Below, piece by piece: positions 6,040 to 12,299 of a stretch of DNA of 12,299 nucleotides (position 1 is its first letter; each line of letters starts with the position of its first letter). Source of the stretch: Sphingomonadales bacterium (GTDB lineage Bacteria; Pseudomonadota; Alphaproteobacteria; Sphingomonadales; Emcibacteraceae); the NCBI GenBank assembly GCA_011051815.1, contig DRKK01000007.1, positions 1 through 12,299 of the forward strand, written 5' to 3'. Made by a program: the position numbers and the translations under genes. Under the pieces are notes generated by a model. The model ran no database searches, was not told where the DNA came from, and worked only from the letters and a program-made list of their open reading frames with translations.

Positions 6040-6573
6040 ATGTTTGCAGTCGTCAAAACCGGCGCAAAGCAATATAAAGTTGCGGCGGGTGATGTAATTA
6101 AAGTTGAAAAGCTGGACGGTGACGCCGGTGCCAAGATAACATTGGACCATATATTGATGGTTGGCACAGACAAGGGCGTTGAAGTGGGCACCCCGACAAT
6201 TTCAGGTACGGTTGTGACTGCTGAAATTCTGGAGCAGTCCCGGGCCGCAAAAATTATTATTTTCAAGAAAAAGCGCCGGCAAAATTATCGCCGTAAAAAT
6301 GGTCACCGTCAGGAACAGACGGTTCTGCGTATTCTTGAAATTGGCAAAGCTGCCGCTAAAAAGGCTGCGCCTAAGAAAGCAGCTCCTGCGAAGGCGGCAC
6401 CTGAAAAGGCGGCCCCCGCGAAGAGCGAAGATACGCCCAAGAAACCCGTAGCGAAAAAGGCCGCGCCCAAGAAGACCGAGGCGAAAAAGCCAGCCGCGAA
6501 GAAAGCCGCCCCTAAAAAGGCTGCAGCCCCGAAAAAAACCGCAGCCAAGAAACCTGCGGCTAAGAAATCCTAA
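6040..6573 (+). CDS. rplU: Large-subunit ribosomal protein bL21 with Lys/Ala-rich C-terminal tail
   Basis: bL21 binds 23S rRNA near domain I and contacts bL20 in the large subunit. Residues 1-101 are an ordinary bL21: [14 protein letters not shown] at the start, then KVEKLD, and the RNA-binding [17 protein letters not shown] (75-91). Residues 102-177 are a low-complexity extension of repeated [16 protein letters not shown] units, with only a short acidic break (KSEDTPKK, 128-135). The usual length is about 103, so the tail adds roughly 76 residues. The ATG at 6040 has AAGGA 7 bases upstream; an in-frame ATG at 5956 would add residues unlike the family. rpmA follows after 12 bases. The tail is likely disordered and positively charged, resembling histone H1 tails; its role is unknown. 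Confidence 0.97.
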   Translation: MFAVVKTGAKQYKVAAGDVIKVEKLDGDAGAKITLDHILMVGTDKGVEVGTPTISGTVVTAEILEQSRAAKIIIFKKKRRQNYRRKNGHRQEQTVLRILEIGKAAAKKAAPKKAAPAKAAPEKAAPAKSEDTPKKPVAKKAAPKKTEAKKPAAKKAAPKKAAAPKKTAAKKPAAKKS

Positions 6574-6585
6574 GGAGAAGCAACG

Positions 6586-6840
6586 ATGGCACATAAAAAA
6601 GCAGGCGGTAGTTCCAATAACGGCCGCGATTCAGCTGGTCGGCGCCTTGGTGTGAAAAAATATGCCGGTGAAGTTGTTATTCCCGGAAATATCATTGTTC
6701 GCCAGCGCGGAACAAAATTCTATCCGGCAACCAATGTTGGCATGGGCAAGGATCATACCCTGTTTGCCCTGACGGAAGGCAAGGTTCGTTTTTACAAAGG
6801 CAAGCAGAAACGCAGTTACGTTTGTGTTGATGACGCCTAA
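6586..6840 (+). CDS. rpmA: Large-subunit ribosomal protein bL27
   Basis: bL27 sits near the peptidyl transferase centre, with its flexible N-terminus reaching towards the tRNA acceptor ends. The 84-residue protein is complete and of standard length. It starts [22 protein letters not shown] and contains [31 protein letters not shown], the family core. The position after GSS, most often Arg, is Asn here. There is no N-terminal extension of the Firmicute type that needs cleavage. An AAGGAG ribosome-binding site precedes the ATG. It is second in the rplU-rpmA operon, and an intrinsic terminator lies 34 bases after the stop. Confidence 0.98.
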   Translation: MAHKKAGGSSNNGRDSAGRRLGVKKYAGEVVIPGNIIVRQRGTKFYPATNVGMGKDHTLFALTEGKVRFYKGKQKRSYVCVDDA

Positions 6841-6874
6841 AAACGCCGCTTAAAATTCCGGACGACCAATTCTG

Positions 6875-6903
6875 AAAGGGGAATGATTTTCATTCCCCTT
6901 TTT
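6875..6903 (+). terminator. Intrinsic terminator after rpmA
   Basis: A perfect 12-bp stem (AAAGGGGAATGA, 6875-6886, pairing with 6890-6901) encloses a TTT loop, and its 3' side runs into TTTTT (6899-6903). The U-run is short and overlaps the stem. It should end most rplU-rpmA transcripts. Because obgE starts 25 bases later without an evident promoter or ribosome-binding site, partial readthrough is possible. Confidence 0.85.
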
Positions 6904-6928
6904 CCATTTTATATATAGACTGCGTGAC

Positions 6929-7978
6929 ATGAAATTTCTTGACCAAAGCAAAATCTATTTGAAGTCAGGCGGGGGCGGCGATGGCTGCCTGAGCTTTCGG
7001 CGTGAGAAATGCGTGGAATTCGGCGGGCCGGACGGCGGCAACGGCGGCCGCGGCGGTCACATATTGATAGAGGCCGTGGGCGGCCTGAACACCCTGATCG
7101 ATTATCGCTACCAGCAACATTTCAAGGCCGGGCGCGGCGGTCATGGCATGGGCCGCAACCGCACCGGAGCCGCCGGGGCCGATGTTTATCTGAAAGTACC
7201 CGTGGGCACCCAGATTTTTGATGAGGAATACGGCGTGATGCTGGCCGATTTGACCGAAGAGGGTCAGGTGGTCATGATGCTGGAAGGCGGGCATCCCGGC
7301 ACCGGTAATGCGGCTTTTAAATCATCAGTTAATCAGGCCCCGCGCCGCACCACACCGGGCGGCCCGGCAGAGGAAATGTGGGTTTGGCTACGTCTTAAGC
7401 TCATGGCTGATGCGGGGCTTGTGGGTCTGCCCAACGCGGGCAAGTCAACTTTCCTGTCGGCCATATCGCGGGCCAAGCCGAAAATTGCTGATTATCCCTT
7501 CACCACCCTGAAACCCCAATTGGGCGTTGTCTATGTGGACCAGCGGGAATTTGTTGTGGCCGATATTCCGGGTCTGATTGAGGGCGCCCATGAGGGCCAC
7601 GGCTTGGGGGATCGTTTTCTGGGCCATATTGAACGCTGTACCACCATATTACATATGATCGACGGCACCGGCGAAGATGTGGCAGAGGCTTATAAAACCA
7701 TCCGCCATGAGCTGAAATCTTACGGTGGCGGCCTCACGGAAAAGCCGGAGGTCATTGGCCTGAACAAATGTGATGCGCTGGATGAGGAACTGATTGATAT
7801 GCTGACCAAGGAGTTACGCGCAGTCACAGATTCGCCCATTGTGCCCATTTCCGCAGTGACCCATTTTGGGACAGACGCCATGTTGCGCGCCCTGCTGAAA
7901 AATATCGACCGGGCCAAACGACCGCCGGAAGCCCCCCACGACTATGCCGCCGAAAATGAAGACTGGTCCCCTATCTAG
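6929..7978 (+). CDS. obgE: Obg-family GTPase (50S assembly, stress control)
   Basis: ObgE/CgtA is an essential GTPase that binds the large ribosomal subunit, helps its late assembly and responds to (p)ppGpp. Residues 1-158 form the glycine-rich Obg fold: [19 protein letters not shown], then [13 protein letters not shown] and [13 protein letters not shown]. The GTPase domain follows with G1 GLPNAGKST (166-174), switch motif DYPFTTL (188-194), G3 DIPG (212-215), G4 NKCD (279-282) and G5 SAV (308-310). The protein is 349 residues with a short acidic end, like most alphaproteobacterial Obg proteins and without a long C-terminal domain. No clear ribosome-binding site precedes the ATG. proB begins 21 bases after the stop, so both are probably cotranscribed. 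Confidence 0.97.
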   Translation: MKFLDQSKIYLKSGGGGDGCLSFRREKCVEFGGPDGGNGGRGGHILIEAVGGLNTLIDYRYQQHFKAGRGGHGMGRNRTGAAGADVYLKVPVGTQIFDEEYGVMLADLTEEGQVVMMLEGGHPGTGNAAFKSSVNQAPRRTTPGGPAEEMWVWLRLKLMADAGLVGLPNAGKSTFLSAISRAKPKIADYPFTTLKPQLGVVYVDQREFVVADIPGLIEGAHEGHGLGDRFLGHIERCTTILHMIDGTGEDVAEAYKTIRHELKSYGGGLTEKPEVIGLNKCDALDEELIDMLTKELRAVTDSPIVPISAVTHFGTDAMLRALLKNIDRAKRPPEAPHDYAAENEDWSPI

Positions 7979-7999
7979 GACTTAACGATTGCCCGGATT

Positions 8000-9145
8000 A
8001 TGACAAATATAACAGAAAATACCCCGCCTATTGCCCGCCATTGCGATGGCTGGCGGCGTGTGGTGATCAAAATCGGTTCTGCCTTGCTTATTGATCCGGC
8101 CACGGGACAATTGCGCCGGGACTGGCTGGACGGTATTGGCGCAGATGTGGCCTTTTTACGGGACCGGGGCTATCAGGTGATATTGGTCTCTTCCGGGGCC
8201 ATCGGCCTTGGGCGCCGCCTGTTGAATCTGGGTATGAGCAAGAAGCTGGAGGAAAATCAGGCCGCTGCCGCCGTGGGTCAGATTGAACTGGCGGCGGCCT
8301 ACCGGACCATGTTGGGCAAGCGGGATATTCCGGCGGCGCAAATCCTGCTGACTTACGGCGATACGGAGGAACGGCGGCGCTATCTGAACGCGCGCAACAC
8401 CATTAACCGCCTGCTGGACCTGAATGTGGTGCCGGTGATCAATGAGAATGATACGGTGGCCACGGATGAGGTCCGCTACGGTGATAATGATCGTCTGGCC
8501 GCCCGGGTGGCCAGCATGTGCGGCGCGGATTGTTTGTTTCTGTTGTCAGATATTGACGGACTTTATAGTGATAATCCACAGAATAACCCGGCGGCGGAAT
8601 TCATTGATATGGTGCCGGAGGTTACGGCATCTATAGAGACCATGGCCGGGGAGCCGGTCTCCACCGGGTTTGGGTCGGGCGGCATGATCACAAAGATTGC
8701 AGCGGCCAAGATTGCGGTGGCCAGCGGATGCAATATGGTGATCACCAGCGGCCTGCCCACCTCCCCCATACAAAGGTATTTCGAGGGGGCGAAAGGCACA
8801 TGGTTTCAGGCGTCCGGCAATCCTTTGGCCGCCCGTAAAAAATGGATCGGGGCCAGCCTTGACACGGGCGGCGCTGTGATCATTGATGACGGGGCGGCGA
8901 AGGCGTTAAAGGGGGGCAAGAGCCTGCTTCCCGCCGGTATTGTGCGGCTGGAAGGCGCTTTTGAGCGCGGCGATACCATCCGCATACTGGATCAGGACGG
9001 CAATATTCTGGGGCAGGGCCTTAGCGCTTATAACGCGACGGATGCGGCCCGGCTGATGGGTCACCGCAGCCATGAAATTGAACAGATACTAGGCTATTGC
9101 GGTCGGGAGGAAATTATCCACCGCAATGACCTTGTGATAAATTAG
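8000..9145 (+). CDS. proB: Glutamate 5-kinase with C-terminal PUA domain
   Basis: ProB phosphorylates L-glutamate with ATP to glutamate 5-phosphate, the first and feedback-regulated step of proline synthesis. The 381-residue protein has the full two-domain layout. The amino-acid kinase domain (about 20-265) shows [10 protein letters not shown] (21-30), [10 protein letters not shown] (62-71), [21 protein letters not shown] (146-166), LLSDIDGLY (181-189) and [15 protein letters not shown] (225-239). The PUA domain spans about 283-375, after the RKKWI linker. The first 17 residues are variable and the start has a weak ribosome-binding site, so the exact start is less sure. proA follows after 7 bases and catalyses the next step on an unstable intermediate, which fits coupled expression. 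Confidence 0.97.
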   Translation: MTNITENTPPIARHCDGWRRVVIKIGSALLIDPATGQLRRDWLDGIGADVAFLRDRGYQVILVSSGAIGLGRRLLNLGMSKKLEENQAAAAVGQIELAAAYRTMLGKRDIPAAQILLTYGDTEERRRYLNARNTINRLLDLNVVPVINENDTVATDEVRYGDNDRLAARVASMCGADCLFLLSDIDGLYSDNPQNNPAAEFIDMVPEVTASIETMAGEPVSTGFGSGGMITKIAAAKIAVASGCNMVITSGLPTSPIQRYFEGAKGTWFQASGNPLAARKKWIGASLDTGGAVIIDDGAAKALKGGKSLLPAGIVRLEGAFERGDTIRILDQDGNILGQGLSAYNATDAARLMGHRSHEIEQILGYCGREEIIHRNDLVIN

Positions 9146-9152
9146 AGACGTA

Positions 9153-10412
9153 ATGATGACACAGGATATATCTCAGATAATGCAGGATATGGGCAAGGCG
9201 GCCCGGGCGGCCTCAAAGGAACTGGCCTCAGTCCCCACCGACCAGAAGAATCAGGCCTTGCGGGCGGCGGCAGACTTTATCCGGGCGGACAGGCAAGCGA
9301 TATTGACGGCCAATGGCAAGGATATGGCGGCGGCGTCCGGGCTGGCCGGGGCCATGCGGGACCGGTTGTTTCTGGATGAGGGCAGAATTGAAAATATCGC
9401 GACTTCGCTGGAGGCCATTGCCGACCTGCCGGACCCTGTGGGCGATGTGATGGCCCAATGGACACGGCCCAACGGGTTACAGATTTCCCGGGTTCGGGTG
9501 CCTTTGGGCGTGATCGGGATTATTTATGAATCCCGCCCCAATGTGACCGCCGATGCCGGGGCGCTTTGCCTGAAATCGGGCAATGCCAGCATCCTGCGCG
9601 GCGGCAGTGAAAGTGTTTTGTCCAACCGGGCCATCCATCATTGCCTTGTTCAGGGTTTGAAAGCGGCGGGTCTTAACCCGGATGTCATTCAGCTGGTGCC
9701 AACACAGGACCGGGCGGCGGTTGGGGCGTTGCTGGGGCTTGTGGGCTATGTGGACATTATCGTTCCGCGCGGCGGCAAATCATTGATTGAACGGGTGCAA
9801 AAAGACAGCCGGGTGCCAGTCATGGCCCATTTGGACGGCATTTGTCATGTTTATGTGGACAAAGATGCGGATCTGGACAGGGCGGTTGCCATCACTCTGA
9901 ACGCCAAAATGCGCCGTACGGGCATTTGCGGCGCGGCGGAGACCCTACTCATTGATCAAAAAATTCTGAACAGCCATCTGCCCGCCATTGCAGAGGCCTT
10001 GAATAAGGCCGGATGTGAATTACGCGGAGATTCGGCGGTGCGGGATTTGGTGGCGTCTGTGGTGCCCGCGACCGAAGACGACTGGAACACGGAATATCTG
10101 GACAGCATTCTGTCCATCCGGGCTGTGGACGGGGTTGAGGGGGCCATGGCCCATATTGATGCCCACGGCTCCCACCATACGGATTGCATTGTGACCGAAA
10201 ATGCCCAAACGGCGGCGGTCTTTCTTAACCGGGTTGATAGCGCCATTGTGCTGCATAATGCCTCGACCCAATATGCGGACGGCGGCGAGTTCGGCATGGG
10301 GGCTGAAATCGGCATCTCAACGGGCAAGATGCATGCCCGTGGCCCCGTTGGGCTGGAACAGCTGACCAGCTATAAATATCAGGTGAGGGGCGATGGCCAA
10401 ATCCGGCCCTGA
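9153..10412 (+). CDS. proA: Gamma-glutamyl phosphate reductase (glutamate-5-semialdehyde dehydrogenase)
   Basis: ProA reduces glutamate 5-phosphate with NADPH to glutamate-5-semialdehyde, which cyclises on the way to proline. The 419-residue protein covers the whole aldehyde-dehydrogenase-superfamily enzyme. Motifs include [20 protein letters not shown] (116-135), [15 protein letters not shown] (140-154), VPRGGKSLI (204-212), and the catalytic cysteine in [14 protein letters not shown] (Cys259). The end [31 protein letters not shown] is typical. Two adjacent ATG codons (9153, 9156) could serve as start. It lies 7 bases after proB, and its last 20 bases overlap nadD in another frame, indicating translational coupling. 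Confidence 0.98.
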   Translation: MMTQDISQIMQDMGKAARAASKELASVPTDQKNQALRAAADFIRADRQAILTANGKDMAAASGLAGAMRDRLFLDEGRIENIATSLEAIADLPDPVGDVMAQWTRPNGLQISRVRVPLGVIGIIYESRPNVTADAGALCLKSGNASILRGGSESVLSNRAIHHCLVQGLKAAGLNPDVIQLVPTQDRAAVGALLGLVGYVDIIVPRGGKSLIERVQKDSRVPVMAHLDGICHVYVDKDADLDRAVAITLNAKMRRTGICGAAETLLIDQKILNSHLPAIAEALNKAGCELRGDSAVRDLVASVVPATEDDWNTEYLDSILSIRAVDGVEGAMAHIDAHGSHHTDCIVTENAQTAAVFLNRVDSAIVLHNASTQYADGGEFGMGAEIGISTGKMHARGPVGLEQLTSYKYQVRGDGQIRP

Positions 10413-11034
10413 TATTCTGCCCGTAGGGGACTGGACCGGGAAAAAAATCGGCCTGCTCGGCGGGTCTTTCAATCCGGCCCATGAGGCTCATCTGGAAATC
10501 AGCCTGACCGCTCTGGACCGGCTTGGACTGGACGCGGTCTGGTGGCTGGTGTCGCCGCAAAATCCCTTGAAATCCCGCACGGATATGGCGGCGTTTCAGG
10601 ACAGAATGGACAGTGCCAGAGCCATGGCCCGGCAGGGAAATATCCATGTCACCGGGTTGGAGACCGATCTTAAAACCACCTATACGGTGCAGACATTGGC
10701 GCGGCTTGTGGATTTGCTGCCGGATAGCCGGTTTGTCTGGTTGATGGGGGCAGATAATCTGGCGCAATTCAGTGCCTGGAAGGATTGGGAAAAAATTGCA
10801 AATACAGTAGTATTTGCGATTTTTGATCGTCCGGGGTATTCTGAGGCTGCCTTGACAAGTATGGCGGCCAGACATTTTGGGGATCATCAAATCCCGGAAT
10901 CAAAGGCCCCTGAGCTTGTGAGCCATACCCCCCCGGCATGGACATTCATCCGGGAGACACAAAATCCGTTGTCATCAACAGAGATACGACGGAAAAACTT
11001 TAATAACCAAGAGGTTAAAGATAAAAGTGCCTAG
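10393..11034 (+). CDS. nadD: Nicotinate-nucleotide adenylyltransferase
   Basis: NadD transfers AMP from ATP to nicotinate mononucleotide, giving deamido-NAD, an essential step of NAD synthesis. The 213-residue protein has the nucleotidyltransferase signature [15 protein letters not shown] (20-34), with His30 and His33 of the HxxH motif. It then shows SPQNPLK (54-60), [19 protein letters not shown] (114-132) and SSTEIR near the end (194-199), the second ATP-binding motif. The HEAH form differs slightly from the common HxGH. The ATG at 10393 overlaps proA by 20 bases and has GGTGAGGGG just upstream. The 3' end overlaps the proposed rsfS start by 8 bases. A nadD-rsfS-rlmH order is widespread in proteobacteria. 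Confidence 0.96.
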   Translation: MAKSGPDILPVGDWTGKKIGLLGGSFNPAHEAHLEISLTALDRLGLDAVWWLVSPQNPLKSRTDMAAFQDRMDSARAMARQGNIHVTGLETDLKTTYTVQTLARLVDLLPDSRFVWLMGADNLAQFSAWKDWEKIANTVVFAIFDRPGYSEAALTSMAARHFGDHQIPESKAPELVSHTPPAWTFIRETQNPLSSTEIRRKNFNNQEVKDKSA

Positions 11035-11443
11035 TAAAAACATGCCCGAAGACGACGCATCGTCTTCTCCGGAACCGCTCAGTATGAACAGTCTTCTGGA
11101 GGTTATCACAAATTCCCTGGAAGACGATAAGGCGGAAGAAATTATCTCCATAAATCTTAAAGGAAAAACCAGCATCGCCGATTCGATGGTGATTGCGTCC
11201 GGCCGGTCCACCCGGCAGGTGGCGGCAATTGCCGATCATCTGGTCACCAATATCAAGAAAGCCGGCCTTGGCAACTGCAAGGTCGAAGGCCTTGAAAAAG
11301 CCGACTGGGTATTGGTTGATGCCGGGGATGCCATCATCCATATTTTCCGGCCCGAAGTGCGCAGTTTCTATAATCTGGAAAAAATGTGGGCCATGGATGT
11401 GCGCCCCGATGATTTCACACCGGATAAGCTGTTGAGCAGCTAA
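11027..11443 (+). CDS. rsfS: Ribosomal silencing factor RsfS
   Basis: RsfS (Iojap/DUF143 family) binds uL14 on the large subunit and blocks joining of the subunits when nutrients are short. The protein is 138 residues. Its core starts about residue 20 and shows DDKAEEIISINLKGKTSIADSMVIASGRSTRQVAAIADHL (33-72), CKVEGLEKADWVLVDAGDAIIHIF (84-107) and REVRSFYNLEKMW-like RPEVRSFYNLEKMW (108-121), all typical. The first 19 residues are variable. The GTG at 11027 has GAGG 12 bases upstream, rather far; alternatives are ATG at 11042 or the in-frame ATG at 11084 just before the core. It overlaps nadD by 8 bases with the GTG start. rlmH begins 3 bases after the stop. Confidence 0.95.
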   Translation: MPSKNMPEDDASSSPEPLSMNSLLEVITNSLEDDKAEEIISINLKGKTSIADSMVIASGRSTRQVAAIADHLVTNIKKAGLGNCKVEGLEKADWVLVDAGDAIIHIFRPEVRSFYNLEKMWAMDVRPDDFTPDKLLSS

Positions 11444-11446
11444 AAT

Positions 11447-11905
11447 ATGCAGATTACCCTCATTGCCGTTGGTCGCCTGAAAGGCGGGCCGGAGCATCAG
11501 CAGATAGAAACCTATCTCAAACGCTGTCCCTGGCCCGTGAAGGTCATTGAGCTTGAGGAAAAGCGCAAAGTGACGGGCAGAGAACGTATGGCGCGGGAGG
11601 GGGACTTAATCCTGAAGGCTATCCCGGATAATGCTTTTGCCCTTGCTCTTGATGAACGGGGGAAATCGCTGCGCAGTGCGGCGTTTGCCAGAATGATCGG
11701 TGATCATCAGGACCGGGGAACCGCTCATCTGGTTTTTCTGATTGGCGGGGCGGATGGTTATGACCCCCGGGTCAAGGCGCGGGCGGATTTTCTGCTGTCC
11801 CTAGGGGATATGACATGGCCCCATATGATGGTGCGGGCGATGATCTGTGAACAGCTTTATCGGGCTGCCTGTATTTTATCGGGCCATCCTTATCATAAGG
11901 ATTGA
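11447..11905 (+). CDS. rlmH: 23S rRNA pseudouridine-1915 N3-methyltransferase
   Basis: RlmH methylates pseudouridine 1915 in helix 69 of 23S rRNA using S-adenosylmethionine, acting on the assembled 70S ribosome. The 152-residue protein matches the family length of about 155. It is a minimal SPOUT methyltransferase: MQITLIAVGRLK at the start, LALDERGKSL (66-75), the SAM-site turn FLIGGADGY (97-105), LSLGDMTWPHMMVRAMICEQLYRA (117-140), and the C-terminal HPYHKD (147-152), where the usual end is HPYHR/K. It directly follows rsfS. The next gene begins 67 bases later, so this is probably the last gene of the obgE-to-rlmH unit, although no terminator hairpin is visible after it. Confidence 0.97.
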   Translation: MQITLIAVGRLKGGPEHQQIETYLKRCPWPVKVIELEEKRKVTGRERMAREGDLILKAIPDNAFALALDERGKSLRSAAFARMIGDHQDRGTAHLVFLIGGADGYDPRVKARADFLLSLGDMTWPHMMVRAMICEQLYRAACILSGHPYHKD

Positions 11906-11906
11906 T

Positions 11907-11936
11907 TTTACCGCCCTTTAACTTATGTAGTATATA
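11907..11936 (+). promoter_or_regulatory. Weak candidate promoter for gpmI
   Basis: In the 67-base gap before gpmI, TTTACC (11907-11912) is followed after 18 bases by TATATA (11931-11936). The match is modest and the spacing slightly long. Cotranscription with rlmH is an equally good explanation. Confidence 0.25.
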
Positions 11937-11972
11937 GGGTAAATAATCACTAAAACGGAATTTTGAACATCC

Positions 11973-12299
11973 ATGAATAACCTGATCGTAAGCCCCAGCA
12001 AGCCTGTTGTCCTCTGTATCCTAGATGGATGGGGCAGCCGTACAGCGGCAGAGGATAATGCCATTGCCCTTGGCCATACGCCAAATTATGACCGCATGAC
12101 CGCCAGCTACCCCATGGCCTTTCTGGAAACATCGGGCCTGAAAGTGGGCCTGCCAGAGGGGCAGATGGGTAATTCAGAGGTGGGCCATACCAATTTGGGC
12201 GGCGGCAGGGTAGTGTTACAGGACTTACCGCGCATTGATAAATCCATTGCGGACGGCGATTTCCCGGAAATTCCCGCATTGAAAGCCATCATTGCCAAG
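11973..12299 (+). CDS. gpmI: Cofactor-independent phosphoglycerate mutase (partial, N-terminus only)
   Basis: GpmI interconverts 3- and 2-phosphoglycerate in glycolysis and gluconeogenesis using two metal ions, without 2,3-bisphosphoglycerate. Only the first 109 codons are present; the family is about 510 residues. The start MNNLIVSPSKPVVLCILDGWG carries the metal-ligand aspartate (Asp18). GLPEGQMGNSEVGHTNLGGGRVV holds the phosphoserine nucleophile, Ser68, in the MGNSEVGH motif. The reading frame stays open to the window edge. The ATG at 11973 is the first in frame that gives a family-like start; the ribosome-binding site is weak (CGGA, distant). It may have its own promoter in the 67-base gap. 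Confidence 0.97.
   Translation, partial: MNNLIVSPSKPVVLCILDGWGSRTAAEDNAIALGHTPNYDRMTASYPMAFLETSGLKVGLPEGQMGNSEVGHTNLGGGRVVLQDLPRIDKSIADGDFPEIPALKAIIAK

Noticed and set aside
6343..6570. Repetitive DNA in rplU considered as a CRISPR or mobile repeat
   Set aside because: The repetition follows the Lys/Ala/Pro codons in frame, with no spacer structure or terminal inverted repeats.
6202..6594. Antisense frame opposite rplU coding for a Gly/Phe/Leu/Arg-rich protein that looks membrane-like
   Set aside because: This is the mirror of the Lys/Ala codons of the bL21 tail; the composition is an artefact of the repeat.
10225..10890. Antisense open frame of 221 codons across the proA-nadD junction
   Set aside because: It overlaps two clearly identified genes and its translation is Pro/Arg/His-rich without family features.

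Overview
The window is a compact, ordinary-looking stretch of a proteobacterial chromosome, most likely alphaproteobacterial. The evidence is the gene order rplU-rpmA-obgE-proB-proA-nadD-rsfS-rlmH-gpmI and the divergent tlpA / argH-lptM-lysA block, both familiar from alphaproteobacteria, plus protein sequences of alphaproteobacterial flavour (for example the bL27 start [10 protein letters not shown]). I cannot name a genus. I found no rRNA, tRNA, CRISPR array, insertion sequence, phage gene or sign of recent transfer, and no gene-free stretch longer than 300 bases.

Left part (1-2429, minus strand): argH, then a 37-residue lipoprotein gene of the LptM/YifL type, then lysA, which runs off the left edge. 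The three are tightly spaced and read as one operon for arginine and lysine/diaminopimelate synthesis with an envelope lipoprotein between them. Divergently at 2607-3212 lies a membrane-anchored TlpA-like thioredoxin.

Middle (3241-5780): a TonB-dependent outer-membrane receptor closely resembling the zinc receptor ZnuD. It has a His-rich mature N-terminus, and an imperfect FUR-family-like palindrome lies just upstream. It converges with a universal stress protein gene; only 3 bases separate the two stop codons. The usp gene is preceded by a perfect FNR/CRP-family palindrome (TTGAC-N4-GTCAA) placed 41.5 bases from the start point predicted by a good -10 box, which suggests induction at low oxygen.

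Right part (5883-12299, plus strand): a strong sigma-70-like promoter and a leader with two hairpins precede rplU, whose protein carries a 76-residue Lys/Ala/Pro tail, then rpmA and a clear intrinsic terminator. Next come obgE, proB, proA, nadD, rsfS and rlmH, closely packed with overlaps at two junctions, then a partial gpmI cut by the right edge. The cluster joins large-subunit ribosome assembly and control (bL21, bL27, ObgE, RsfS, RlmH) with proline synthesis (ProB, ProA), NAD synthesis (NadD) and glycolysis (GpmI).

I did not find a convincing undescribed system. The observations most worth following are the FNR-type site at usp, the ZnuD-like receptor that lacks the long His-rich loop and has an ambiguous start, and the bL21 tail.
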